64,000 nt of DNA from Phormidesmis priestleyi ULC007 (GTDB taxonomy: Bacteria > Cyanobacteriota > Cyanobacteriia > Leptolyngbyales > Leptolyngbyaceae), in the NCBI RefSeq assembly GCF_001895925.1, contig NZ_MPPI01000017.1:20877-84876 (forward strand), written 5' to 3'. A model generated the notes under the pieces. It was not told where the DNA came from. It saw nothing but the letters and a program-made list of their open reading frames with translations, and searched no databases. Below, piece by piece: positions 17,518 to 27,424 of the stretch (its first letter is position 1; every line of letters starts with the position of its first letter). The position numbers and the translations under genes were made by a program.

Positions 17518-17799
17518 ATGAAGCCGAGACAATTTTGCCGCTTGTGGTTCAACGTTAGTGAAGAAGACGAGAAAGCCAGAGGCTACCGCACGCAATGCGT
17601 AAAACTGCTTTCCCGCGTCATTGGTTTGGAGGAAGACACGATCGAACGTTGGGGTTCAGGGGTCGATTTTCCTGGAATGCCAGACCAATACGAAAACACG
17701 CTGGGCTATGCCATGACGATTAAGCGAATGCTGGAAGAAGGCGGAAAGAGTCAACGCGAGATCTTTCAAGCCGTTTTGCAACAGTTGGAAGATTCATAA
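17518..17799 (+). CDS. Hypothetical protein
   Basis: About 93 residues from ATG at 17518; an in-frame TTG at 17461 would add 19. The protein is soluble, with FCRLWFNVSEEDEKARGYR, then CVKLLSRVIGLEEDTIERWG. The central part could be a small helix-turn-helix, since GLEEDTIERWG resembles the recognition region of XRE proteins. I do not recognise the family. A rho-independent terminator follows at 17858. Confidence 0.6.
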   Translation: MKPRQFCRLWFNVSEEDEKARGYRTQCVKLLSRVIGLEEDTIERWGSGVDFPGMPDQYENTLGYAMTIKRMLEEGGKSQREIFQAVLQQLEDS

Positions 17800-17857
17800 A
17801 ATTTATTATTGAATTATTTTCTGACTTTTTACTGGAAACTCTCATCCTTATCTATTG

Positions 17858-17878
17858 ACCCCAAACCAGGGGTTTTTT
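17858..17878 (+). terminator. Rho-independent terminator
   Basis: ACCCC and GGGGT form a short stem around the loop AAACCA, followed directly by a run of six T. It lies about 60 bases after the stop of the gene at 17518-17799. Confidence 0.6.
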
Positions 17879-17918
17879 ATTGTTAGAAAGTTCAACTGTT
17901 TTTCGTGGCATCTAAAAT

Positions 17919-18181
17919 ATGAGTTACCAAAACTCGCTCAGTCCCTGGGTGATTATCGTCGCCTGCCTAATTTTCAGCGTCAATTTATCGATCGATTTCG
18001 TCGCCGCACCCACGCCGAAGAATATTTGAAAGTGATTCAGCGCCTTAGCCCCGATGCTGAATTTGAGATTGTCTACGAGATTGCTCAAGCAGAAAGCCAT
18101 AAACCCTCACCCCAAACCCCTCTCCCGCAGGAGATGGGTTTCAATCAATCTCTGGTTCCCTCTCCTTGGGGAGAGGGCTAG
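17919..18181 (+). pseudogene. Frameshifted small cyanobacterial protein, read into a repeat
   Basis: From ATG at 17919 the frame reads MSYQNSLSPWVI and then loses sense. One frame over, at the same point, sequence continues as RRLPNFQRQFIDRFRRR and on to AEEYLKVIQRLSPDAEFEIV. Adding one T after GTGATT would join them as SPWVIYRRLPNFQR. This matches a small cyanobacterial family of about 60-70 residues that I know by pattern only. The end then runs into the C-rich repeat before reaching a stop, so the 3' end is also altered. Either a pseudogene or a sequencing error. Confidence 0.65.
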
Positions 18182-18192
18182 GGTGGGGGCTG
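18104..18192. repeat. C-rich palindromic intergenic repeat
   Basis: The segment runs CCCTCACCCCAAACCCCTCT to GGGGAGAGGGCTAGGGTGGG and can fold on itself. Similar C-rich palindromes are common between cyanobacterial genes. It has overwritten or replaced the end of the small gene before it. Confidence 0.6.
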
Positions 18193-18305
18193 CTTTGAGG
18201 CGGTTTTAGGAAAGTCGCACATCGCGTCACTAAATTACTTTAAACAAAAATAATCTGTGTAAAAGCATTACAAATAACGCACCTACACCGATTAACCTCA
18301 GAGCT

Positions 18306-18986
18306 TTAGTAGACAGCGTTCACTGTTAGAGAACTGTTGAGCGTCAACGACAAATCAGTTTGAGGATTTACCACTAGCACGTCGGCACTGCCACGTTTCA
18401 GCAAGAATTGACCTAAAGCACCCACACCACTCCCGATCAAAACCTTGCCTACAGAAATGCGGCGGTTGCCTGTGATTCCACTAATAATCGCGGCAGCACC
18501 CGCCCCGATCGCGGCACCCGTTAAAATACTGCCTGTGCTTGCACCTTTTTGGATGGTTTCTCTGCGGGTCACCACATTAGAAGAGGCATCGATCGACAGG
18601 CGATCGCCATTCGTCAAAACCAGCGTTTTCGCAAAAAACTGAGTGCCGCCTTGCGAAGGTCTGAGTTCGCCTTCTACCTGGCTTCCAGCCGGAATCAACA
18701 ACGCGCCAGACGAAGTGCGAACGTTTCTAGCAATCTTCAGCGTGACTGCACTGGTTTCGTTAGGTGCCACCACAATTTTGTCGTTGTCATAGGTAACAGG
18801 CAGAACCGTGCCTCTCGGAATTCTCACCTGACCCGATTGGACGGGTTGAGTAGAAGGATACTGCTGTGAAGGGAACAAGGGCGCGGCGGCAGCATTGCCG
18901 ATCGCAAAGGGTGCCAGACTTGTAGAGGTCATGCCCAATGTGAGAGCCAGGACAGTCCCCGTTTGCCATTTTCTGAATTTCAACAT
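18306..18986 (-). CDS. Exported hypothetical protein with glycine-rich membrane-like segment
   Basis: About 226 residues. An N-terminal signal peptide (TGTVLALTLGMTSTSLAPFA) ends near AAAA. A beta-rich domain follows, with IPRGTVLPVTYDNDKIVVAP and LLIPAGSQVEGELRP. Then comes a glycine/alanine zipper GSILTGAAIGAGAAAIISG and a second GVGALGQFL. The layout suggests an envelope protein that inserts in or lies against a membrane. The family is unnamed to me. I chose ATG at 18986 because AAGGA lies seven bases before it; a GTG lies two codons earlier. Confidence 0.75.
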   Translation of the reverse strand: MLKFRKWQTGTVLALTLGMTSTSLAPFAIGNAAAAPLFPSQQYPSTQPVQSGQVRIPRGTVLPVTYDNDKIVVAPNETSAVTLKIARNVRTSSGALLIPAGSQVEGELRPSQGGTQFFAKTLVLTNGDRLSIDASSNVVTRRETIQKGASTGSILTGAAIGAGAAAIISGITGNRRISVGKVLIGSGVGALGQFLLKRGSADVLVVNPQTDLSLTLNSSLTVNAVY

Positions 18987-19139
18987 TTGCACGTCCTTAG
19001 AGTCTTAGTCTAGTAGCGATGGTTTCAATGACCGAGGCAAGTTTAGCAAGGTTCCTAATGAGGGAAAAATCATCCAAAGGGCATAAGGTAGGTGCAGATT
19101 GTGAAAGGCTTCTGCTATCAACGATGCTCGATCGCCAAT

Positions 19140-19338
19140 CCCCTATTCATGGGGCTACTGTGTATATACAAATGGCTTCAAGTTCGGATTTCTTGGGAAT
19201 TGTCCCCTAAATCCCCCAAAATGGGGGGACTTTGAATTTTGGAACTCTCTCTTCTCAAAGTCCCCCAAAATGGGGGATTTAGGGGGCTGAAATGGAGCGA
19301 TAAACGATTTGTGTATACACAGTAGACCCATAGGGTAT
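19140..19338. repeat. Palindromic intergenic element (MITE-like), copy 2
   Basis: The conserved core is at 19202-19287. It lies inside inverted ends CTACTGTGTATATACAAAT (19155-19173) and ATTTGTGTATACACAGTAG (19307-19325), which are near-perfect complements. The ends differ from those of the copies at 22.8 and 42.9 kb, so the core is shared but the arms are not. The gap from 18987 to 19484 holds no gene apart from this element and the inverted repeat before sbcC. Confidence 0.75.
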
Positions 19339-19411
19339 GTTGAAAAGCCCGATCGCGCCGTCATTTTTAAGAGTTTTTAGAAAAACCGTTACGGACTAAC
19401 CCTTCAAGCGC

Positions 19412-19437
19412 GTACACTACAAGAAGTGCGAGTGTAC
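19412..19437. promoter_or_regulatory. Inverted repeat upstream of sbcC, possible operator
   Basis: GTACACT and AGTGTAC form a perfect inverted repeat with a 12-base spacer, ending about 47 bases before the sbcC ATG. The position suits a regulator site. It does not match the cyanobacterial LexA box well, so the binding protein is unknown. Confidence 0.35.
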
Positions 19438-19484
19438 TTCGGTGCATTTGTACTCAATTCACTCGATCGGGCGAATCGCTCTCA

Positions 19485-22400
19485 ATGATTCCTCAGCAAC
19501 TCACACTCAAGAATTTTTTGAGTTATCGTGCCGCCACGCTTGACTTTCGGGGGCTGCACACCGCTTGCGTGTGCGGAGCTAACGGGGCTGGCAAATCGTC
19601 GCTGTTAGAGGCAATTGCTTGGGCGATCTGGGGCGAAAGTCGGGCAGCCTCTGAAGATGATGTAATTCACGTTGGTGAAGCTGAAGCGCGAGTTGAGTTT
19701 GTGTTTAGCATGCATCAACAAACCTATCGCGTGATCAGAACTCGGCAACGAGGAAACGGCGTAGCGCTAGAGTTTCAAATTGCCCACGGAGCGATCGCAA
19801 GTCACAACTCAGATTCACACTTACCCTCGTTTCGATCGCTCACCGAAAAAGGAATTCGTGCCACTCAGCACTTAATTCTGGAGCATTTGAAGCTCGATTA
19901 CGATACGTTTGTCAACTCAGCTTATTTGCGGCAGGGTCGCGCCGATGAGTTTATGCTCAAGCGTCCGGGCGATCGTAAACAAATTCTCGCTGATCTGTTA
20001 AAGCTACAGCGCTATGATGAGTTAGCAGAGCAAGCCAAAGATAAATCTCGTCAGTTTAAAGGGCAAGTAGAACTGCTAGAACGAAATCTAGCGTCGATTC
20101 AACAACAGTTGCAACAAACCGAAGCGATCGCGCTAGAACGCGCCCAGTTAGAGGCAACACTAGCGCAAATGCAGCAGCAGCAAACTGCCTATAATGAGCA
20201 GTTGCAGAATCTTTTAGCCAGACAGCAACACCGACAAACCACAAAACAGCAACTCACCTGGCAACAGCAACAGCAACGTAATCTTAATCAAGACTGCCAA
20301 CGCCTGCAAAAAGAACTCACGCAGATCGATCACCAACGGCAAACGCTAATTGAATTGCTGCAACAAGAACGCGCGATCGCCAATGGATATCAGCAATGGC
20401 AAACGCTGCAAATGCGGGAAGACGGCTTTACTACAAAATTTCAAGCCCATCAGGTTGCTCAAGCCAAACGCCAACAATATCAGCAGCAACAAACCACGAA
20501 ACTCAACGATCTTCAAAATCAGTTACAAAATCTGCAAGCGCAAGGCGTGGTGTTAGAACAACAGTTTCAAGAGATTCAGCGCACCCTCAGCAAAGCTGCC
20601 GATGTTGAAGCCGGAGTTGAACAACTGCGAGAGGCACGGCTGCAACTGACTCATCTAGACCAACTGCAAATGCAAGTGGCTCCGCTGCTTCAGCGTCGCC
20701 AACACCTGCAAAGCGATCTCGATCGAGCCTCAACCCGACTCACCGCCAGACTTGATGAACTGCGAACTTCTGCACATCAGCTTCAGACCCAGCAGCAGCG
20801 TCAGCCCAAACTACAGCGCGCAGCCGTCGAAGTTGCTGATCGCATTGAAGCGTTAGAAAAACTCAAACTCTATCAAGAACAAGTGCGCGAAAAAGGGCTA
20901 GAGCGGCGCAGCTTTATGGATCGACTGCAAGCCCATCAGCGCGACCACGAAGCCCATCTCGCCGAATTAGATCACAAACTGCGGATGCTCAAACAAGGCA
21001 CATTAGGAGATCAAGATCTTGCAGAACTAGAACGTGAGTTGACAGCAGATAGAGTTACGGATGAACAATCCATTCATTCAACCGAGTCCTCATCCGCAAC
21101 TCAATCTGTTGCGACTCTCACGCAACCCTCAATCCTCGACCCGCAAAATTCTTCTTATCCGCCTTGTCCGCTCTGCGATCGTCCCCTCGATGAACCCCAC
21201 TGGAATCTCGTCTTACAAAAACACGAGCAGCAGCGGCAAGAAGTGTTCGATCAAATTTGGGTGATTCGAGAACAGTTAGCGGTGTCTGAGCGAGAAATTC
21301 AAGTTTTGCGGCGAGAATATGCAGAACTTGACACTCAACTCGCGCAATTTGGCTCGGCGTTAGAGCGACGCGGACAACTGCAAGAACAACTTCAAACTAC
21401 CGCCGATGTGCAAAAAAGCCTGGAACAACTTACGGTAGAAGCTTCTCAACTCGAACAACAACTGCACGATCGAGACTATGCCACTGATGTGCAAGAAGAA
21501 TTGACCCTACTCGATCGCAGCCTCCAACAACTGAGCTATGACGAAAAAGATCACGCCCTGGCACGAGGAGCCGTCGATCGCTGGCGGTGGGCAGAAATTA
21601 AACTTGCAGATATCAAACAGGCACAGCGACGACAGGCCCAAATGACTGCCCATCAGCCAGAGCTAACAGCTCAAGTGTCTCAGCTAGAACAGCAAATAGA
21701 ACAGCTTCAGGCAGACACCGCCGCCGGATTTGTGCAGAGCGATCGCCAAATTGCTGAAATTGGCTATGATTTAGCGCAACACAATGCGCTCAGAGTCGCA
21801 CTCCGGCAGGCACAGCCTTGGCAGTTGCGGTTTCAAGAACTGCGACAGGCACAGCAGCAATTTCCGCAGGTGCAGCAGCGTCTCCAAGACTTGGCGCAAA
21901 CCCTCCAGACGCGGCTAAACGAGCTGCAAACGGTGAGCCTCCACACTCAAGAACTCGTCAGTTATTTAGAGCAAACATCCGATTTTACGGCTCAGATTCA
22001 GGCGATCGAACAAGAACTACAACGGCAGCGCCAACAGCTAGATGAACAGCTTGCCCGTCTGGGTCGGCTTCAGCAACAGCAACAGCAGCAAGACGCGCTC
22101 AGAATTCAAGATGGAGAACTCAGAACCCAGTTAACCCTGGCACGTCAGCAGAGCCGAGTCTATCAAGAACTCGCCTTAGCCTTTGGCAAAAATGGCATTC
22201 AGGCACTCTTGATTGAGAATGTGCTGCCGCAGCTAGAAGCGACAACGAATCAAATTCTTTCTCGTCTCAGTGCCAATCAACTGCACGTTCAATTTGTGAC
22301 TCAACGCACCGCCCGCAGTGCAAAATCTTCTAGCAAATCGACGCGAGGCATCACCCAAAATCCCAAATCGATCGAGACCCTCGACATTCTGATCGCCGAC

Positions 22401-22715
22401 GCTCACGGCACACGCCCTTATGAAACCTATTCAGGCGGAGAAGCCTTTCGGGTTAATTTTGCAATTCGTCTGGCGCTGGCTCGATTGCTATCACACCGAT
22501 CGGGCACTGCCCTGCAAATGCTGATTGTTGATGAAGGCTTTGGCACACAGGATCAAGAAGGCTGCGATCGCTTGATTGCGGCGATTAATGCGATCGCGCC
22601 TGACTTTTCCTGCATTCTCACAGTTACACACATGCCCTATTTTCGAGAGGCGTTCCAAGCGCGCATTGAGGTCACAAAAACCTCTGAAGGCTCACAAATT
22701 ATGCTCTGCCTCTAG
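19485..22715 (+). CDS. sbcC: SbcC/Rad50-type exonuclease ATPase subunit
   Basis: A 1076-residue SMC-like protein. Walker A (CGANGAGKSSLLEAI) is at the N-terminus. Long Gln-rich coiled coils flank a zinc hook with Cys561 and Cys564 in PPCPLCDRPLDEPHW. The C-terminal half-ATPase has the signature YSGGEAFRVNFAIRLAL and Walker B in QMLIVDEGFGTQD. With the nuclease SbcD it forms a complex that opens DNA hairpins and processes breaks. No sbcD is adjacent. The coiled coils are unusually rich in Gln (runs of QQQQ), perhaps from repeat expansion of CAG/CAA codons. Confidence 0.93.
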   Translation: MIPQQLTLKNFLSYRAATLDFRGLHTACVCGANGAGKSSLLEAIAWAIWGESRAASEDDVIHVGEAEARVEFVFSMHQQTYRVIRTRQRGNGVALEFQIAHGAIASHNSDSHLPSFRSLTEKGIRATQHLILEHLKLDYDTFVNSAYLRQGRADEFMLKRPGDRKQILADLLKLQRYDELAEQAKDKSRQFKGQVELLERNLASIQQQLQQTEAIALERAQLEATLAQMQQQQTAYNEQLQNLLARQQHRQTTKQQLTWQQQQQRNLNQDCQRLQKELTQIDHQRQTLIELLQQERAIANGYQQWQTLQMREDGFTTKFQAHQVAQAKRQQYQQQQTTKLNDLQNQLQNLQAQGVVLEQQFQEIQRTLSKAADVEAGVEQLREARLQLTHLDQLQMQVAPLLQRRQHLQSDLDRASTRLTARLDELRTSAHQLQTQQQRQPKLQRAAVEVADRIEALEKLKLYQEQVREKGLERRSFMDRLQAHQRDHEAHLAELDHKLRMLKQGTLGDQDLAELERELTADRVTDEQSIHSTESSSATQSVATLTQPSILDPQNSSYPPCPLCDRPLDEPHWNLVLQKHEQQRQEVFDQIWVIREQLAVSEREIQVLRREYAELDTQLAQFGSALERRGQLQEQLQTTADVQKSLEQLTVEASQLEQQLHDRDYATDVQEELTLLDRSLQQLSYDEKDHALARGAVDRWRWAEIKLADIKQAQRRQAQMTAHQPELTAQVSQLEQQIEQLQADTAAGFVQSDRQIAEIGYDLAQHNALRVALRQAQPWQLRFQELRQAQQQFPQVQQRLQDLAQTLQTRLNELQTVSLHTQELVSYLEQTSDFTAQIQAIEQELQRQRQQLDEQLARLGRLQQQQQQQDALRIQDGELRTQLTLARQQSRVYQELALAFGKNGIQALLIENVLPQLEATTNQILSRLSANQLHVQFVTQRTARSAKSSSKSTRGITQNPKSIETLDILIADAHGTRPYETYSGGEAFRVNFAIRLALARLLSHRSGTALQMLIVDEGFGTQDQEGCDRLIAAINAIAPDFSCILTVTHMPYFREAFQARIEVTKTSEGSQIMLCL

Positions 22716-22753
22716 GGATCTATCAAAATTAAATTGCCAGAGTGATTGTATCA

Positions 22754-22949
22754 ATTTGATTTAACGTGAGATCGATGAAGTTTTTCGCTGCGGTTGCAAA
22801 TCCGGATTGCCCCCTAAATCCCCCAAAATTGGGGGACTTTGAACCTAAACTCTGAGCTTAAAGTCCCCAAAATTGGGGGATTTAGGGGGCAGAAGCCGCT
22901 GAAAACGAAGCGAAAGAACTCATCGAACTGACGCTAAATTAAGCAAATT
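22754..22949. repeat. Palindromic intergenic element (MITE-like), copy 3
   Basis: The core is at 22809-22890. Arms outside it are also inverted complements: GATTTAACGTGAGATCGATG on the left and CATCGAACTGACGCTAAATT on the right. The whole forms an imperfect palindrome of about 190 bases. The same arms occur at 42807-42981. The gap from 22716 to 23035 contains only this element and a copy of repeat B. Confidence 0.8.
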
Positions 22950-22956
22950 TACGTAC

Positions 22957-23011
22957 GGGTAGGGCACTGCCGTGCCTTCAACCTTGCAAGTAACCGACGT
23001 TATGTAATTTA
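22957..23011 (-). repeat. Short dispersed repeat B, copy 3 (inverted)
   Basis: On the minus strand it reads from near ACATAACGTCGGTTACTTGC to GGCACGGCAGTGCCCTACCC, matching the copies at 269 and 4978. It lies beside the palindromic element, as does the copy at 4978. Confidence 0.6.
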
Positions 23012-23035
23012 CGATCCTTAGATTTTTCTTCACCA

Positions 23036-25951
23036 CTACAAAATTTCAACCGTTCCGCTTTGACCATCGATGCGAACAGACTGCCCATCGCGCAAAAGAT
23101 GAGTCGCGTTGTTGACATCCATCACAGCGGGAATGCGATATTCACGAGCGACGATCGCCCCGTGCGACAACCGACCGCCAACCTCCGCAATCAATCCTCC
23201 CACTCTTGCCAAAAGCGGTGCCCAGCCAGAATCTGTATAAGGAACCACGAGAATGGTCTCTCGATCGAGGTCAGTTACATTTGCTGACAGCGATCGCATC
23301 ACTTTAATGCGTCCTTCAACCTGTCCGGGGCTGGCCCCAATGCCTTGCAACTGCTGAGAAGATTGCCAATTTTGCAAAATCGGGGCGGGTGGATCGTCTC
23401 CATAGACGATCGTCGGAACTTGCTCAAGCTGATCATCGGTCTGAAGGCGCGATCGACGTTGAGCAATCACTTGAGGAATCCGCTCAAGCATTTGGCGATC
23501 AAGATGCGAGGCTTGGCGGACTTCTTCTAACGCTAAAAAAAAGATATCACCCGGTTCAGAAAGTATGCCCGATTGCAGCCAATCCCTTTCTAACGCAACA
23601 AAACTCCATCGCAACTCTGCTAATAGCTGACTATAAACTTCTGTGACTCGCCCTTTGAGACCAAACCGACGCTGAACAAACCCAGCTTTACGTGGCTTAA
23701 CTGATTCTGCTCTAAGGGGCGGATTCAAACAAAACTGAGCAAATAAATCTCGAACAGGTTGTGAGTATTCTCTCCAAGTAGGCACCGCAATATCGGTTCC
23801 GACCTCACTTAAATAGCCATAACGATTTAAGATTTGGTCAAACCGATCGAGAATTTCTCGCCCGTTGACTGTTCTGTCTAGCATTCCAAAAAGTTCTGAA
23901 CTGCTAACAGCATTTTTATCTGTCCCAGTTATCTGTTCATTGCTGATTAAATCTTGATGGGCTGCGATCGCTAATGCTTGCAGCGATCGCAGTGCCGCCA
24001 CCTCTGGCGTATCTCCATTGTCAATCTGTTCATCGCTAACTCGCAAAATCGCCTTTCGCAATGCTGCACTCAACGGAACCAAAATGCTATAAAAAGTGGC
24101 AGTTTTGAGCAACTCAAGAATCAGCTCAACTCGCTCTACCAGATTAGCAACAGACAATTCAGAAGTGGGATGCGTCGCAACCTCGTTGAGAAAAGGAGAA
24201 AATCTGCGGCGATCGTCCCGACCAAAGTTCTGCTCAAGCTGCCATTCATGACCGATTAACCGCAGCAATCCCGGCAGATTGCGAAGCGTTGACTGCACCG
24301 GAGGCTTACTAAATGTTGCCCCTCTCGTGAGAAACTCTAAACTCTCAGACGGCAACCCCATTCGTCGAAAAAGTTGCCCTAGCAGTGATGCGTTGAAATA
24401 AGCGCGAGAGTAGTGCAGCGTTGCCGTGTCATTAAAATCGAGTCCTTGAGCGCGATCGCCCAGCACGATCGTAAAAATTTCTCCCCAAACGCCGCACGTC
24501 AACGGACGATTGATCGACCAGGTAAGCGGACGAATCAACCCCGGAATCACTTCAGCCGCAATCTTACGAGTCCAGATTGGCAACAGAGTTGTGATGGGTC
24601 GAGACTGCAACACCCACAAAGCGCGACCATCATAAGTCCACTCCACATCTTGAGGAACGCCGTGATACTGATTCTCAAGACGGCGCACCAGAAAAGCCAC
24701 TTGCTGCACTAATCTCGGTGGAATATTGCCTACTCCCGTGACTTCCAATATCAATTCATCGGGTAAAACCCAATCCGAATCTAGCGTTAAAGCATCGGGG
24801 ACTTGAATCTCATAAGCTTCTGGAGTCACTCGTCCTGATACGATCGATTCTGCATCACCCGGCAGGGCTTCAATAACAACCGCATTGCCTTGCCTAGAAA
24901 TGGGATCGCGACTAAAGGCAACTCCAGAAAACACACCCCGAATTTGCTTCTGAATCAGCACCACCATCGAACTATCAGATAATCCACGATCGCGCCGATA
25001 TTGAACTGCCGAAGCGCGATTATAAGACTCTAAACATTGCGCGATCGCGGGCAGCAGTTCTTCTCGCCGCGTCACGCCCAAAATTGTTTGATATTGTCCT
25101 GCCGCCGAAGCCGCCTCAGAATCTTCTCCGATCGCAGAAGATCTGACGACCAAAGGCTCCGCCTCAGAAGGCTGAAGAATCTCGATCAGCGGCGCAGGGT
25201 CATCACCCGGAAACAAAACCCAACCCTCTGGCACTGGGTAGCCCGATCGCTTCAGATCCGATAGAGTTGCCGCTTTTTCTCCTGCCTTGCCCGGTAACAA
25301 ACGTTGATCGAGAGAAACTAGGGAGCGATCGCCCCGAAAGAATTTAAACATAGACTGAGATGTTTTTTGCGCGGCTTCAGTCCTCATATCTAAGTCGTCT
25401 GGAATCTTTTTGTAAATCCATCCTAAAAGGACTGCTAACGCGATCGTCATCACAATCAATGCAGAGTCTTGAGAATGCCGCAACGCAGTCACTAGGGGGA
25501 ATAAAATCAGAATGCCGATTCGACCCTGGCTGCGTTCTCGAAGAATTGTAAAGCCGATGCCACCGATTAAGAAAACCAGAAGAGCAGAAATCGGGTCGTG
25601 TACTGCGTAACCCCAGACGACATTCGTCGTGCCCGCCCCTTGGCTAATCCAATAACGCCCAAACACCAAAGCAATCAGTGCAATCATTTCCCACTCAGCA
25701 TGATCAGGAAAGAAAGCACGAGCCAGAAAAACGGCTGCAATTCCTTTTAGCGCCTCCGACAGAACGGCTAAAATTCCGGCAAACTTTCCGCCATGATAAA
25801 AAGCAGCCGAGACACTCACATTTCCGGTGCCGAGATTTTTTAACCGTTTCCTAGTAATTCCATAAGTCATCCAATCGATCAGAGGCAGACCTCCCAAAAT
25901 TGGACAGATTATGAAGATCACGAGAGATCCCCAGACTTGGGTGAGCGTCAT
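23036..25951 (-). CDS. PlsY-like membrane domain fused to PEP-synthase-like (PPDK) domains
   Basis: 971 residues. The N-terminal 200 form a multi-helix membrane domain like the acyltransferase PlsY, with LKNLGTGNVSVSAAFYHGG in place of the usual GSGN-GATN motif. A pyruvate,phosphate-dikinase N-terminal (ATP-grasp-like) domain follows at about 225-460, with KAGEKAATLSDLKRSGYPVP, LVVRSSAIGEDSEAASAAGQ and DVEWTYDG. A long unassigned middle region comes next. The C-terminus is a PEP-utilising swivelling domain with the phospho-His in GGRLSHGAIVAREY. The PEP-binding barrel is not recognisable. It may couple phosphoryl transfer to a membrane lipid step. Function unknown. Confidence 0.8.
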   Translation of the reverse strand: MTLTQVWGSLVIFIICPILGGLPLIDWMTYGITRKRLKNLGTGNVSVSAAFYHGGKFAGILAVLSEALKGIAAVFLARAFFPDHAEWEMIALIALVFGRYWISQGAGTTNVVWGYAVHDPISALLVFLIGGIGFTILRERSQGRIGILILFPLVTALRHSQDSALIVMTIALAVLLGWIYKKIPDDLDMRTEAAQKTSQSMFKFFRGDRSLVSLDQRLLPGKAGEKAATLSDLKRSGYPVPEGWVLFPGDDPAPLIEILQPSEAEPLVVRSSAIGEDSEAASAAGQYQTILGVTRREELLPAIAQCLESYNRASAVQYRRDRGLSDSSMVVLIQKQIRGVFSGVAFSRDPISRQGNAVVIEALPGDAESIVSGRVTPEAYEIQVPDALTLDSDWVLPDELILEVTGVGNIPPRLVQQVAFLVRRLENQYHGVPQDVEWTYDGRALWVLQSRPITTLLPIWTRKIAAEVIPGLIRPLTWSINRPLTCGVWGEIFTIVLGDRAQGLDFNDTATLHYSRAYFNASLLGQLFRRMGLPSESLEFLTRGATFSKPPVQSTLRNLPGLLRLIGHEWQLEQNFGRDDRRRFSPFLNEVATHPTSELSVANLVERVELILELLKTATFYSILVPLSAALRKAILRVSDEQIDNGDTPEVAALRSLQALAIAAHQDLISNEQITGTDKNAVSSSELFGMLDRTVNGREILDRFDQILNRYGYLSEVGTDIAVPTWREYSQPVRDLFAQFCLNPPLRAESVKPRKAGFVQRRFGLKGRVTEVYSQLLAELRWSFVALERDWLQSGILSEPGDIFFLALEEVRQASHLDRQMLERIPQVIAQRRSRLQTDDQLEQVPTIVYGDDPPAPILQNWQSSQQLQGIGASPGQVEGRIKVMRSLSANVTDLDRETILVVPYTDSGWAPLLARVGGLIAEVGGRLSHGAIVAREYRIPAVMDVNNATHLLRDGQSVRIDGQSGTVEIL

Positions 25952-26055
25952 GACTGTAAAAGCAAAATAAAACCTTTCTTGCAGTCTACGATCGTGTTCA
26001 GCAAAAAGTCTAAGTTTTCTCTAAAGTCTTCATTGCTGCAAAGGCCAAACATTCA

Positions 26056-26085
26056 AAAAGCCCTCCACGCAAGTGGAGGGCTTTT
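26056..26085 (-). terminator. Strong terminator hairpin after psbA
   Basis: AAAAGCCCTCCAC and GTGGAGGGCTTTT pair over 13 bases around a GCAA loop. On the psbA strand it ends in a T-run, and it could also work for the opposite strand. It lies about 30 bases past the psbA stop codon. Confidence 0.9.
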
Positions 26086-26115
26086 CTATGTCAGACCGAT
26101 TCTACCCAGGAAAGC

Positions 26116-27246
<1,131 letters not shown>

Positions 27247-27250
27247 TCAT

Positions 27251-27279
27251 ACAATAAACGAGACTTTAAGCTTTGTAAA
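27251..27279 (-). promoter_or_regulatory. psbA promoter
   Basis: On the minus strand TTTACA (27274-27279) and TATTGT (27251-27256) are separated by exactly 17 bases, a sigma-70-type promoter. TTTACA is the -35 box typical of cyanobacterial psbA genes. It predicts a 5' untranslated leader of about 45 bases. No strong Shine-Dalgarno precedes the ATG, as is common for psbA. Confidence 0.75.
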
Positions 27280-27424
27280 GGATTCTCACAATATTTGTAG
27301 ATGTGTAAAACTCTTGGTTCGCGTCCTTCGCACCTACAAAGGGATGCGGCTTTCTGGTAACACAATGAGGCGCGACAGGCGGAAGCACAGTAGGATGGGG
27401 GTAGACGTGAATCACCACTGACCT

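Noticed and set aside
19019..19210. A 63-codon plus-strand frame before the palindromic element
   Set aside because: It ends inside the element, so its C-terminus is repeat sequence, and there is no ribosome site or recognisable motif.
19412..19460. LexA (SOS) box before sbcC
   Set aside because: GTAC-TTCG-GTGC departs from the cyanobacterial LexA pattern in key positions; only the inverted repeat itself is reported.
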